Numbered from the stretch's first letter, positions 1 to 9,414 are shown. The stretch: DNA of 64,000 nt from CAXMQS01 sp964195995 (GCA_964195995.1 CAXMQS010000080.1:15822-79821); one strand, 5' to 3'. Made by a program: numbers and translations. Notes: generated from the sequence alone by a model not told the origin.

Positions 1-764
1 GTCTTGACGGCCGCCATGCCCTCGTTGCAGGTGCTGAGCACGGGGCAGAACCGGCACCACGGTCCCCCGTGCCGTTCGAGGTCGGATTCGGCGCTCCAGG
101 CCGTCCGCAGCGTGTCCACCATGCGACCAACAGAGAGTGCCACCTCGCCGAGAGACGCATCGGTCACAACGGCATCCTGTCGCTCGCCCGTCTTCACCGA
201 TACCGCCTCAACCAGTGCCGGTAACTCACCCCTATCGAGGGTCCACAACAAGGCATAGAAGTCGAGCTGGTGCTTCGCGTCCTCGTAGATCCCCCCTGTC
301 TTCCAGTCCACGAGGCGCCATCCGGCATCGTCATCGAAGACGGCGTCGATGCTGCCCTTGAGCACCACCCCCGCAGCGGGAGTGTTCTCCAGGCTCACTT
401 CGGCGCCGGAGAAGCCCTCGAAGTGCAGTGCCTTGAATCTGTCATAGAGGACCGAGGTTTCCTCGATCACCCCCCGCAGCTGAGACGGTTTCAGGCCGAG
501 CGACCCGACCTTCATGTTCATGCCAGAGCCGATCTCCTCTCGGCACGCCTGGTTGAAGGCTTCGCCACCCTCGATGGGTCCACTATCGAGGTGGCGAGCG
601 AAGATGCGATGTGCCAGCTGTCCCGCGAAGCCGGGCCTCGAGTCCGGACCATATTCCCCGCGAAAGCGGGCTCCAGCCAGCTCGGGACAACGCTGGAAGG
701 CGACGAACGATGTCGCGGAGATGTCGAGGTCGTCTCCTGCGACAACTGGTGGGAATGCGACCAC
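1..764 (-). CDS. PD-(D/E)XK nuclease-family protein, Cas4/RecB-like with four Cys (3' end beyond window)
   Basis: Reading the minus strand from a GTG at 764 gives about 254 residues that run off the window edge; an in-frame TAG just upstream limits the start. The RecB-type nuclease motifs are visible as GSID (Asp about 140) followed by VDWKTG (Asp 153, Lys 155). A lone Cys near residue 26 (FQRCPELA) plus a C-terminal CRFCPVLSTC cluster (Cys 237, 240, 246) match the one-plus-three cysteine pattern of 4Fe-4S nucleases such as Cas4 and AddB. DNA processing or repair is the likely role; no Cas genes are seen. It is divergent from the VanW gene with about 50 nt between starts. The missing C-terminus prevents a finer call. 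Confidence 0.8.
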   Translation of the reverse strand, partial: MVAFPPVVAGDDLDISATSFVAFQRCPELAGARFRGEYGPDSRPGFAGQLAHRIFARHLDSGPIEGGEAFNQACREEIGSGMNMKVGSLGLKPSQLRGVIEETSVLYDRFKALHFEGFSGAEVSLENTPAAGVVLKGSIDAVFDDDAGWRLVDWKTGGIYEDAKHQLDFYALLWTLDRGELPALVEAVSVKTGERQDAVVTDASLGEVALSVGRMVDTLRTAWSAESDLERHGGPWCRFCPVLSTCNEGMAAVK

Positions 765-817
765 CGCGGCATCGTAAGAGGTCCGAGCGACTGGGTCCTA
801 CACTCCCGCATTCCATT

Positions 818-2902
818 GTGCTTGCACTCCTCCGCAAACTCCGCCTCCCGAAATCACGCCAGGGTCGAATAGCCGCCATCGCCGCGGCGGTACCCGTGGC
901 GTTGTTCCTGCTTGCTTTCATCACCTTCGGCGTCGATCGCGCTCTCCACGCGGGCGAGGTACTCCGTGGAGTCGAATTCGCTGGAGAGAGCCTCGAAGGC
1001 CTCGATGAGGAGGGTGTCAGAGACGTCGTGGATCGCTTCGAGGACGGCCTCGTGGCGACGCCTGCCCTCTTCACGGTCAACGACCGAGAATTCGCGCTCG
1101 ACCCTCAGACCATTGGCTTCACCCTCGACGAAGACGCCGTTGTGCAGGAGGCGATGGACGTCGGCCGCGAAAAGGGTCCGTTCGCCCAGTTCGGGGATTG
1201 GATCGGGAGCTTCGGCTCAAAGCACCAGATCGGCTACTCGACCCAGTTTGACGCCGACGCTCTCGACCTTGTCTTCGATCGATGGGAAATCGACGCCATC
1301 GAGGTTGGTGTCTCGGACGGATCCATCTCTGTCCGCGGAACCGACATCATCGCCGAGTACCCACAACGGGGCCTAGCCATAGACCGAGTCCTCGCGAACG
1401 AGATCGTGTCCGAGACGTTGGCCTCCACCATCCGCCAGGTAGCCATCGTCCCACTGACCATCCTCGAACCGTCGCTGACCGATGCCGACATCGACGCCGC
1501 GGTAGAAGAGGCACAGATCCTCACCGAGTCCGAGGTCGTGCTCACCAAGGCCGGTGTCGACGACCTGCGCGCCGCATTCACCTCGGCTCAACTGGCCGCC
1601 GCCCTTCGCAGCGACGTGACAGGTTCCCCGGCTCAACTCAACCTGTGGTTCGAACCGGAAGTCATCGACGGCTTCCTGGCGTCCCTGCGCGAGGGCCTCG
1701 AACTGCCACCACGCGACGCCGTGTTCCAGATCAATGAAGACGACACCGTGACGCTCATACCGTCGCGACCGGGAACGCTGCTTGACCCCGAGCAGGTAGC
1801 CGAGGCACTGGCCGCCGCCGCCAAGACCACGACACGGGCCGGGGAGCTGCCGATCGTCGACGGTGCCGAACCTGACTTCACGACGGAGGAGGCTGAGGCG
1901 ATGGGTCCCATCACCAAGGTCTCCGAGTTCACCACCAACCACGCCTGCTGCGAGAACCGTGTCGCCAACATCCAACTCTTCGCCGACCTGGTAGACGGCA
2001 TGATCGTGCAACCGGCCGAGACCTTCTCGTTGAACGAAGCCGTCGGTCAGCGCACAACGGACAAGGGCTTTTTGTCGGCCCCGATGATCCGCCTTGGGGA
2101 GCTCGTGCCGGACGTAGGCGGAGGAGTCAGCCAGTTCGCAACGACCTTCTACAACGCGGTCTTCATAGGGGGCTACGAGGACATCGAGCACACGCCGCAC
2201 AGCATCTACATCAGCCGCTACCCCGAACTGCGCGAGGCCACCATCTCGTGGACGGTGCCAGGTTTGATATTCCGCAACGACAGCGACGCCATCATCATTA
2301 TCGACACCTCCCACACGGACACTTCGATCACCGTGAAGTTCTTCGGCAACAACGGTGGCCGCCAAGTGGAATGGGATCTCGGAGGTCGCTTCAACCACAG
2401 GGATCCCGAAGAGGTGTTCGAGCCCAATCCGGGGGTCATTCCGGGAGAGCAGAACATCCGCAAGAACGGCAGTAGCGGGTGGTCTATCTCCGGGACCCAG
2501 ACCATCACATTCGCGGACGGGACGACTGTCGAGAGGAAGTACAGCCATCGCTATCGCGGGGCGGTTCGCTTCATCGAGGTCCACCCTTGCGAGATGCCGG
2601 GCTCAACCGACATCTGTCCAGTGCCGGTGCCAGTCCTGGTTGGCAATTCGTTCGATGCCGCAGCTGGAGTTGCCGCGGCGCTTGGCCTCCCCATCGTCAA
2701 CGGAGGCACGGTTCCGGTAGCGGCCGATAGCGGATTGGTGACCTTGGTGGTTTCCCAGAGCCCCGCCTCCGGTGAGTTGGTGCCGCCGGGTACCGCCATC
2801 ACGGTGCTGATCGGAGTGGAGGAGACCCCGCCAACGACGACTACTACGACTCCGCCGACCACGACTCCGCCAACCACGACTACGACTACGACCGTTCCCT
2901 AG
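818..2902 (+). CDS. VanW family protein with peptidoglycan-binding-like and PASTA domains
   Basis: This is probably a cell-envelope protein anchored by one N-terminal membrane segment (about residues 18-38). The extracellular part begins with YoaR-like repeats, followed by a VanW domain at about 365-475 (CCENRVANIQL, GGGVSQFATTFYNA), a beta-rich stretch, one PASTA-like domain at about 604-666 and a Thr/Pro tail. PASTA domains bind muropeptides, and VanW proteins are linked to glycopeptide resistance or cell-wall functions without a settled reaction. The frame is open upstream to 611, but that part is basic, low-complexity and antisense to the neighbouring nuclease gene. The GTG at 818 just before the membrane helix was therefore chosen, giving 694 aa. 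Confidence 0.85.
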   Translation: MLALLRKLRLPKSRQGRIAAIAAAVPVALFLLAFITFGVDRALHAGEVLRGVEFAGESLEGLDEEGVRDVVDRFEDGLVATPALFTVNDREFALDPQTIGFTLDEDAVVQEAMDVGREKGPFAQFGDWIGSFGSKHQIGYSTQFDADALDLVFDRWEIDAIEVGVSDGSISVRGTDIIAEYPQRGLAIDRVLANEIVSETLASTIRQVAIVPLTILEPSLTDADIDAAVEEAQILTESEVVLTKAGVDDLRAAFTSAQLAAALRSDVTGSPAQLNLWFEPEVIDGFLASLREGLELPPRDAVFQINEDDTVTLIPSRPGTLLDPEQVAEALAAAAKTTTRAGELPIVDGAEPDFTTEEAEAMGPITKVSEFTTNHACCENRVANIQLFADLVDGMIVQPAETFSLNEAVGQRTTDKGFLSAPMIRLGELVPDVGGGVSQFATTFYNAVFIGGYEDIEHTPHSIYISRYPELREATISWTVPGLIFRNDSDAIIIIDTSHTDTSITVKFFGNNGGRQVEWDLGGRFNHRDPEEVFEPNPGVIPGEQNIRKNGSSGWSISGTQTITFADGTTVERKYSHRYRGAVRFIEVHPCEMPGSTDICPVPVPVLVGNSFDAAAGVAAALGLPIVNGGTVPVAADSGLVTLVVSQSPASGELVPPGTAITVLIGVEETPPTTTTTTPPTTTPPTTTTTTTVP

Positions 2903-3192
2903 TTGTAGAAGATGAAGAAGTCGCCGACGACGGTCGACGCCGCCGCCACGGTGGCCTCGTCCCATCCACCGGGGCGGGTAACCGTCACCACGTTGGAGGC
3001 GACGAACACGGATGAGATCGTGTCGTCGGCTGCGAACAGTCGCTGAGCCAGTGCGTTGGGAAAGGCGTCGGAGGCCGCAGCCTCCTCTGCCGAGCCGAAC
3101 TCGGAACCGTCTTGGCCGGTGATGCTGCGATCGGTATCGAAGATGGCGGCATCTCCGATGACCCGGCTCGTTACTTCGATCTGCTGACCCAT
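2899..3192 (-). CDS. Nfu/NifU N-terminal domain protein (stand-alone)
   Basis: This 97-aa protein resembles the N-terminal domain of Nfu iron-sulfur scaffold proteins: a beta-strand start, then LAQRLFA, a SSVFVASNVVTVTR segment and a WDE motif. It has no cysteines and lacks the CxxC scaffold domain, so it cannot carry a cluster itself. A separate NifU C-domain protein with CGGC is encoded at 42741-43004, so the two halves of a usual Nfu may be split here. It converges on the VanW gene with a 4-nt overlap and lies 11 nt downstream of pyk, so the two are probably cotranscribed. Confidence 0.65.
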   Translation of the reverse strand: MGQQIEVTSRVIGDAAIFDTDRSITGQDGSEFGSAEEAAASDAFPNALAQRLFAADDTISSVFVASNVVTVTRPGGWDEATVAAASTVVGDFFIFYN

Positions 3193-3203
3193 GGAGCGAG
3201 AGC

Positions 3204-4631
3204 CTAACCAGGCGTGCCGATCGACTCTGAGCCAATCACATGCAACTTGATGAGGTTGGTTGAGGACGCCTGGTTGGGCGGAATGCCGGCGGCCATCGCG
3301 ACGGCATCGCCCGCCTTCACCAATCCGAGGTCGGTGGCTGCCTGGGATGCTCTGGTGATCATCTCGTCGGTCGTATCGAACCGTGCGATCGGAAGCGGCT
3401 CAACGCCCCAGTAGATGGTCATCTGGGCGCAGGCTTTCGGATTCGCCGTGAAGCACAGGATGCGGGCCTTCGGCCGGTACTTCGAGATGAGACGTGCCGT
3501 AGTGCCCGATTCGGAGAAGGCGACGATGGCCGGGAGGTCAAGGCTGTCTGCAGCCTCGACACAGGCCTTGGCGACCGCAGAGGGAAAGGGGTTCTCCTTC
3601 TTGAGGAAGCCAACCGCGGCCGCAGAGATGTCCATCCCTTGCTCCATCTCGCGACACACCGTGTCCATCACCTCGATGGTCCGGGTCGGGAACTCGCCGA
3701 CCGCGGTCTCGCCACTGAGCATCACTGCATCGGTGCCGTCGAGGACCGCGTTGGCGACGTCGGCGACCTCGGCACGGGTCGGTCGCGACGAGTGGGTCAT
3801 GGACTCCAACATCTCCGTGGCGGTGATGGAGATCCTGCCGGCGATGTTGGTGCGCCGCAGGATGTCCTTCTGGACAAGGGGAACGCGCTCCAAGCTCAAC
3901 TCAACGCCGAGATCGCCTCGTGCGACCATGGCACCGCTGGCCTCGGTGAGCACGTCGTCGAGATTGTCGTACGCCACTGTTCTCTCGATCTTGGCGATCA
4001 CCGGCACCTCGCCGGCGAGTTTGCGGATGACCCGTATGTCATCACCTGTTGCGATGAACGACGCCGCCAGCAGGTCGACATCTAGCTCAAGTCCGAATTC
4101 GATGTCACGCTCATCCTTCTCCGTGACCGTCGGCAGGGCCAGCGAGGTGTCCGGGAAGGCGACTCCCTTGTGATCTGCAAGCACTTCGCCCGCCAACACC
4201 GTGGTGTAGATACTCCCGGCCTCGATGCGGCTTACTTCGAGCCTCACCATGCCGTCGGCGATGATCACCCTGTGCCCGACCGAGAGATCCTCGGCCTCCT
4301 CGAGGTGGTTGATGTGGAGCTCACCGGGACCAGCCGTTTCGCCTCCGGCAATGAGCTTGAGTTCCTGGCCCACTGCGATGTCGACAGCTCCGCCCGGGAA
4401 TTCGCCAATGCGGATGCGAGGCCCCTGGATGTCTTGCAGCAGCCCTACTTCACGTCCGGCACGATCTGAGGCCTCACGAACCCAGGTGGCGAAGGCGCGG
4501 TGGCTGTCATAGTCACCATGAGAGAAATTGAGACGAGCAACGTCCATGCCCGCTTCGACGAGCGCAAGAACGGCGTCCGGCGACGCTACTGCCGGGCCCA
4601 GAGTCGCGATGATCTTGGTCTTGCGAATCAT
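3204..4631 (-). CDS. pyk: Pyruvate kinase
   Basis: The 475-aa protein has the normal length for a bacterial pyruvate kinase and catalyses phosphoenolpyruvate plus ADP to pyruvate plus ATP, the last step of glycolysis. Hallmarks are the N-terminal KIIATLGPA, VARLNFSHGD, the active-site region VIAKIERTVA with Lys-Glu, ARGDLGVEL, and the helix TATEMLESM followed by RAEVADVANAVLDGTDAVMLS. The C-terminal allosteric-type domain is present (FSESGTTARLISKYRP). The start ATG fits the family. The Nfu N-domain gene follows closely; upstream lies a gap of about 100 nt before the divergent VOC gene. Confidence 0.97.
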   Translation of the reverse strand: MIRKTKIIATLGPAVASPDAVLALVEAGMDVARLNFSHGDYDSHRAFATWVREASDRAGREVGLLQDIQGPRIRIGEFPGGAVDIAVGQELKLIAGGETAGPGELHINHLEEAEDLSVGHRVIIADGMVRLEVSRIEAGSIYTTVLAGEVLADHKGVAFPDTSLALPTVTEKDERDIEFGLELDVDLLAASFIATGDDIRVIRKLAGEVPVIAKIERTVAYDNLDDVLTEASGAMVARGDLGVELSLERVPLVQKDILRRTNIAGRISITATEMLESMTHSSRPTRAEVADVANAVLDGTDAVMLSGETAVGEFPTRTIEVMDTVCREMEQGMDISAAAVGFLKKENPFPSAVAKACVEAADSLDLPAIVAFSESGTTARLISKYRPKARILCFTANPKACAQMTIYWGVEPLPIARFDTTDEMITRASQAATDLGLVKAGDAVAMAAGIPPNQASSTNLIKLHVIGSESIGTPG

Positions 4632-4728
4632 GCGGGCTGGAGCGTACAGGAGCGCAAGTCGCGGTGAAGGCTCTCTCCCCGAGACGCAGCCGGGGGCGGC
4701 TGGCAGGCGGCTGGTCTAGTCTCGGCGG

Positions 4729-5220
4729 GTGGCCGATCAACTCGACCTGGGACCGCTCATCGAGCGCCTCGATCACATCGCGATCGGGGTGAACGACCTC
4801 GCCGATACAACTGCCCTACTGGAACTCGTGAGCGCGAGATTCCGAAGCGGAGGTGACTATCTCGCCGGCGGCTTCCGCTGGTCGCAGTTCGATCTGCCGG
4901 GCTCCATGAGGATGGAGCTGCTGCAGCCCCTCGACCCGAACGACGATCAACACTTCCTCGTCCGTTTCCTGGCTTCGCGCGGCGAAGGGGTGCACCACAT
5001 GACGTTCAAGGTCACCGACATCGATGCCGCTGTGGACCGCGCTCGCTCACTCGGGTTCGAAGTCGTCGGCGTGAACACCTCCTCCGACTCATGGAAAGAG
5101 GCCTTTGTTCACCCCAAATCGGCCCACGGAGTGGTGGTGCAGCTGGCACAGTGGGAGGACGGCGATCCTCCTGATGATCGGTCGTTCCAGGGCGTCATCG
5201 ACGGGCTCTACCGCTTCTGA
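4729..5220 (+). CDS. VOC-fold protein, methylmalonyl-CoA epimerase-like
   Basis: This 163-aa protein carries two vicinal-oxygen-chelate half-modules: LDHIAIGVNDLADT at the N-terminus and VHHMTFKVTDIDAAV in the middle, closing with a HPKSAHGVVVQL metal-ligand style segment. The pattern resembles methylmalonyl-CoA epimerases and glyoxalases, with His residues as likely metal ligands. A link to methylmalonyl-CoA chemistry is suggested only loosely by meaB elsewhere in the window (41.8 kb). The start is GTG. It overlaps cofC by one nucleotide (TGATG), so the two genes are likely coupled. Confidence 0.7.
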   Translation: MADQLDLGPLIERLDHIAIGVNDLADTTALLELVSARFRSGGDYLAGGFRWSQFDLPGSMRMELLQPLDPNDDQHFLVRFLASRGEGVHHMTFKVTDIDAAVDRARSLGFEVVGVNTSSDSWKEAFVHPKSAHGVVVQLAQWEDGDPPDDRSFQGVIDGLYRF

Positions 5221-5807
5221 TGCTGGCGGCGGTACCCATCAAGCCATTCGGAGTCGCCAAGGGGCGACTGGCGTCGGTCCTCGACGCTCCGGCCAGGTCA
5301 CGACTCGGAAAGGCCGTCGCCAACAACACGCTGGCGGTCCTCGCTGAGACCGGCGTCGAGGTGGCGGTGGTCACGGCCGACGGCGGCGTCGCCAAGTGGG
5401 CGTCGAGTCAGGGGGTCAGGGTCATCGTCGACCCCAACACGGGCCTTGACGGTGCAGCAGCGGCTGCGGTGACAGCATCGCAGGGGCGATGGGCCATTCT
5501 CCACGCCGATCTGCCTCTCATCTCGGTGGCGGACGTGCGCGCTCTGCTCGACGCCATCCCCCGTCATGGTGTTGCCTTGGCGCCGTCAGCCGACGGCGGA
5601 ACCACGGCTGTCGCTGGAACGGTCGACTCGTTCGGTTTCGCCTACGGGCCGGGGTCCTTCGCCAGACATCTGCGAGCCGCGGCCGCGGTCCCCCACTCCG
5701 TGGTCAGCCGCCCCGGGCTCGCCTTGGACCTCGACACGCCTGCCGACTACGCCATTGCCACGTCGCTGCTCGAGGACTCCTGGCTGACCGCCGCCGTTGC
5801 TGGTTGA
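5220..5807 (+). CDS. cofC: 2-phospho-L-lactate (or phosphoenolpyruvate) guanylyltransferase, coenzyme F420 biosynthesis
   Basis: The 195-aa protein has the nucleotidyltransferase start of CofC/FbiD proteins, AAVPIKPFGVAKGRLA, followed by ILHADLPLIS (the metal-binding acidic motif), APSADGGTTA with the FGPGSF-like segment YGPGSFARH, and LDLDTPADYA near the end. The enzyme activates a three-carbon phosphoacid with GTP for assembly of the F420 side chain; actinobacterial homologues use phosphoenolpyruvate. No other F420 biosynthetic gene is seen in this window. The ATG overlaps the stop of the preceding VOC gene. The gene converges on the ABC ATPase gene with 1 nt between stops. Confidence 0.9.
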   Translation: MLAAVPIKPFGVAKGRLASVLDAPARSRLGKAVANNTLAVLAETGVEVAVVTADGGVAKWASSQGVRVIVDPNTGLDGAAAAAVTASQGRWAILHADLPLISVADVRALLDAIPRHGVALAPSADGGTTAVAGTVDSFGFAYGPGSFARHLRAAAAVPHSVVSRPGLALDLDTPADYAIATSLLEDSWLTAAVAG

Positions 5808-5808
5808 G

Positions 5809-7014
<1,206 letters not shown>

Positions 7015-7092
7015 ATGTGCATCCTCCTGGAAATCGCACCCTAACGCTACCAAACGAACGGGTCGCAGGTTCCGTTGAGGCATAATCCACCG

Positions 7093-7800
7093 ATGAACAC
7101 AAAAGTCGCAGCCCTAGTCGGCGGCACAGGCGGACTCGGCAAGGCCGTCGCGCGACGCCTCGCCGACACCGGCTTCAAGCTCGCAGTCACCTATCTGATC
7201 CCCGAAGAAGGGACTTCATTCGAGAAGGAGGTTGGCCTAGCGGAGGACGACCTCCTCCTGAAACGCGTTGACGCCACGGACGGCGAAGCGGTCGGCGCGT
7301 TCATGAAGGAAGCCACCGAACGCTGGGGTCACCTCAACGTGGCCTGTGCTTTCGTCGGCGCCTGGGCGGGAGGCCGCGACACGGAGGACACGGACGACGT
7401 CCGGTTCGACCACATGATCGATGTCAATCTGCGCTCTGCTTTCTTCACAGTCCGTGCTGCAATTCCTCACCTGCGCGAGGCCGAGTGGGGACGCATCATC
7501 ACCATCGGCAGCCGGGCCGCCTACGAGGCACCTTCTGGCCAGGTCGCCTACAACATCGCCAAGGCCGGCGTCATCACACTGGCTCAGACTGTCGCCAACG
7601 AACTGCGGAGCACCAACGTGACATCCAACGCAGTCGTACCCGCCGTCATCGACACCCCGGCGACACGAGAGTCGCTCCGCTGGGCGGAGTACATGGAGTG
7701 GCCCAAGCCCGAGGACATCGCCGAGGTGGTGGCCTTCGTCGCCGACGAGTCTTCCTCCGTCGTCAGTGGCGCCGCCATTCCGGTCTACGGAAAAGCCTGA
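7093..7800 (+). CDS. SDR family oxidoreductase
   Basis: This 235-aa short-chain dehydrogenase/reductase has the cofactor motif GGTGGLG near residue 10, an ITIGSRAA segment supplying the catalytic Ser, and YNIAK with the catalytic Tyr and Lys. The C-terminus (VSGAAIPVYGKA) resembles that of the 3-oxoacyl reductase-like SDRs. The substrate cannot be told from sequence. An ATG 18 nt upstream (7075) is in frame, but MNTKVAAL at 7093 aligns with the usual beta-strand start. It lies immediately upstream of the tRNA pair. Confidence 0.88.
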   Translation: MNTKVAALVGGTGGLGKAVARRLADTGFKLAVTYLIPEEGTSFEKEVGLAEDDLLLKRVDATDGEAVGAFMKEATERWGHLNVACAFVGAWAGGRDTEDTDDVRFDHMIDVNLRSAFFTVRAAIPHLREAEWGRIITIGSRAAYEAPSGQVAYNIAKAGVITLAQTVANELRSTNVTSNAVVPAVIDTPATRESLRWAEYMEWPKPEDIAEVVAFVADESSSVVSGAAIPVYGKA

Positions 7801-7826
7801 GGCGAGTTGGTATCCTTGCCGCCCTT

Positions 7827-7898
7827 TCGGGGGTGGTGTAATTGGCAACACAGCAGGTTCTGGTCCTGTCATTGAGGGTTCGAGTCCTTCCCCCCGAG
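7827..7898 (+). tRNA. tRNA-Gln (CTG anticodon)
   Basis: The 72-nt cloverleaf can be folded by eye. The acceptor stem TCGGGGG (7827-7833) pairs with CCCCCGA (7891-7897). The anticodon stem GCAGG/CCTGT encloses the loop TTCTGGT with anticodon CTG. The T-loop is TTCGAGT. CCA is not encoded. A TATCCT box at 7811-7816 is a possible -10 element; no convincing -35 is seen. With gltX and gatCAB in the same window, Gln-tRNA is probably made by misacylation with Glu and amidation. Confidence 0.95.
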
Positions 7899-7916
7899 CA
7901 GCGCTACGAAGCGCCT

Positions 7917-7989
7917 GGCCCCGTCGTCTAGAGGCCTAGGACGCCGCCCTCTCAAGGCGGTAACGGCAGTTCGAATCTGCTCGGGGCTA
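7917..7989 (+). tRNA. tRNA-Glu (CTC anticodon)
   Basis: The 73-nt cloverleaf has acceptor stem GGCCCCG (7917-7923) pairing with CGGGGCT (7982-7988), anticodon stem CCGCC/GGCGG enclosing CTCTCAA (anticodon CTC), and T-loop TTCGAAT. CCA is not encoded. It follows tRNA-Gln by 18 nt, so the two are probably cotranscribed. Its 3' half is duplicated about 110 nt downstream (8036-8096), the arrangement left when an element integrates at a tRNA 3' end. Confidence 0.95.
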
Positions 7990-8004
7990 CAAGAGAAGAT
8001 GAGG

Positions 8005-8030
8005 TCCGGGCGAAAGCCCGGGCTTCTTCC
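8005..8030 (+). terminator. Probable Rho-independent terminator after the tRNA pair
   Basis: A GC-rich hairpin CCGGGC-GAAA-GCCCGG (8006-8021) with a GAAA tetraloop is followed by the pyrimidine-rich stretch CTTCTTCCT. It lies about 15 nt beyond tRNA-Glu and before the partial tRNA repeat, which fits termination of the tRNA transcript. Confidence 0.75.
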
Positions 8031-8035
8031 TATTC

Positions 8036-8096
8036 AGGACGCCGCCCTGCTCTCTCATCCAGAGGCCGGTAACGGCAGTTCGAATCTGCTCGGGGC
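8036..8096 (+). repeat. Partial second copy of tRNA-Glu (att-like direct repeat / pseudo-tRNA)
   Basis: Two blocks of the tRNA-Glu gene recur here. A 13-nt block (7938-7950 versus 8036-8048) covers the D-arm end and anticodon stem, and a 30-nt identical block (7958-7987 versus 8067-8096) covers the 3' half to the acceptor stem. Between them the anticodon loop is replaced by unrelated bases, and the 5' acceptor/D-stem is missing, so this copy cannot fold as a tRNA. The identity stops exactly where the open frame of the WD40 remnant continues. This is what an attachment-site duplication or a recombination scar would look like. Confidence 0.8.
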
Positions 8097-8564
8097 ACGT
8101 TGCTGGTAACCGCAGGAGCAGACGCCTGGGTGCGGTTCTGGCGGCTGGTTCCCGACCAACTCACTGATGGCGTGGTACTCCAGGAGATAACCGACGCCAG
8201 CTTCAGGGAACACCAAGGCGGCGTCACGTCTATTGCCTTCAGCCTCGACGGCAAGTTGCTGGCCACAGCGAGTGTGGACACCACAGCGCGACTCTGGGAG
8301 GTCATGACCGACGACGCCGACGGTGTGACCGTTCGAGAGATCCTGGAACTGGGTGGCCACACGGATCCCCTGACGGATGTCGCCTTCAACTCCTCGGCCA
8401 CCAAATTGGCGACTGCTTCCCGCGACCACACCGTGCGTGTCTATACGCTCGACGTCGAAGAGCTCCTGGAGGTAGCGCGCAGCCGCGCCACTCGAGGTCT
8501 GACCGATGAAGAATGCCAGCGATTCCTGGGCGTTGACGAGTGCGTCCCTCAAGCCTCTGAGTGA
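8073..8564 (+). pseudogene. 5'-truncated WD40-repeat protein remnant
   Basis: The frame is open from the stop at 8070-8072 through the tRNA repeat and becomes recognisable WD40 sequence at once (GTLLVTAGADAWVRFWRL). Two further blades follow (FSLDGKLLATASVDTTARLW; FNSSATKLATASRDHTVRVY). It ends in LTDEECQRFLGVDEC, a tail I recognise from large bacterial WD40 proteins. Only about three blades remain of a propeller that needs six or more. The only starts are weak (TTG at 8100), so this is most likely the 3' remnant of a large gene cut at the tRNA-like repeat. Confidence 0.75.
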
Positions 8565-8722
8565 CGGTCGCCTCGCCGCGCTTCGCTGGCTCCAGTACTC
8601 AACAACCGCCACGGCCCGCCCGATTTCGCCCAGATATGCGCCAAGACGCAATTGGCCGAGTGCCCGAGATCGGCACTTCTTGCTCGCCGTCATGGGTCGG
8701 CTCCGGCTAGCGTGCGCGCTTC

Positions 8723-9379
8723 TTGAACAGTCCACCCGTCCCTCTTTCAGCCCCGAAACCAGTGCTGAGGGGGTGGCTGCATTCAGCGATGTTCCCCGTA
8801 GCGGTTGTGGCAGGGCTCGTCCTTGTCTTGTCCGCCCCTACGCAACAGGGTCGTATCTCCTCTGCGATATTTGCCGCGACCACGTCTCTCCTGTTCGGCA
8901 CAAGCGCGCTGCTGCATCTTGGCTCGTGGTCTCCTCGCACCGAGGGAATGCTTCGACGGATGGACCATTCGAACATCTATCTGATCATCGCTGGTACGTA
9001 CACGCCAGTCGCCGCTCTTGCGTTGCCCTCCGACAAGGGTCGAACGTTGCTTCTGATCGTGTGGATCGGTGCGTTGGCTGGTGTGGTGTTCAGGGTGTTT
9101 TGGGTTGGAGCTCCCCGGTGGTTGTCCACGACGCTGTACGTCGTGATCGGATGGGTCGCCGTGTTCTTCCTACCCGACCTGATCGACGGCGCTGGTGTCG
9201 CCGCGGTTGTCCTGATCGTCGTGGGGGGCGTCCTGTACAGTCTCGGCGCGGTCGTCTATGGCATGAAACGTCCCAACCCGTCTCCCATTTGGTTCGGATT
9301 CCATGAGGTCTTCCACACTCTGACCGCCGTCGCGTTCATAACTCACTATGTGGCGGTGTGGCTCATCGTTCACGCCTGA
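8723..9379 (+). CDS. Hemolysin III / TrhA-like seven-helix membrane protein (CREST superfamily)
   Basis: The 218-aa protein is dominated by about seven hydrophobic helices. It has the conserved polar residues of the family: TSALLH in the second helix, RMDHSNIYLIIAGTYTP, and C-terminal FHEVFHTLTAVAFITHY with paired His. These form a metal site in related adiponectin-receptor-type hydrolases. Bacterial members include TrhA and the so-called hemolysin III proteins, whose reaction is unsettled. The start is TTG at 8723 with no clear ribosome-binding site, so the N-terminus is uncertain. Local base composition looks less GC-rich than in the flanking housekeeping genes. Confidence 0.85.
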   Translation: MNSPPVPLSAPKPVLRGWLHSAMFPVAVVAGLVLVLSAPTQQGRISSAIFAATTSLLFGTSALLHLGSWSPRTEGMLRRMDHSNIYLIIAGTYTPVAALALPSDKGRTLLLIVWIGALAGVVFRVFWVGAPRWLSTTLYVVIGWVAVFFLPDLIDGAGVAAVVLIVVGGVLYSLGAVVYGMKRPNPSPIWFGFHEVFHTLTAVAFITHYVAVWLIVHA

Positions 9380-9414
9380 TCATTAACACTCAGGCTGGTC
9401 CTCGCCCGCATTCC

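Noticed and set aside
611..817. N-terminal extension of the VanW open frame
   Set aside because: The extra 69 residues are basic and low-complexity, lie antisense to the conserved nuclease gene, and precede the natural membrane helix; the GTG at 818 fits better.
1373..2584. 403-aa open frame opposite the VanW gene
   Set aside because: It mirrors conserved VanW codons and has no recognisable domain; GC-rich antisense frames of this length are common in this window.
8055..8735. 226-aa minus-strand open frame across the tRNA repeat and WD40 remnant
   Set aside because: It is antisense to recognisable WD40 sequence and to the tRNA-derived repeat and has no domain of its own.
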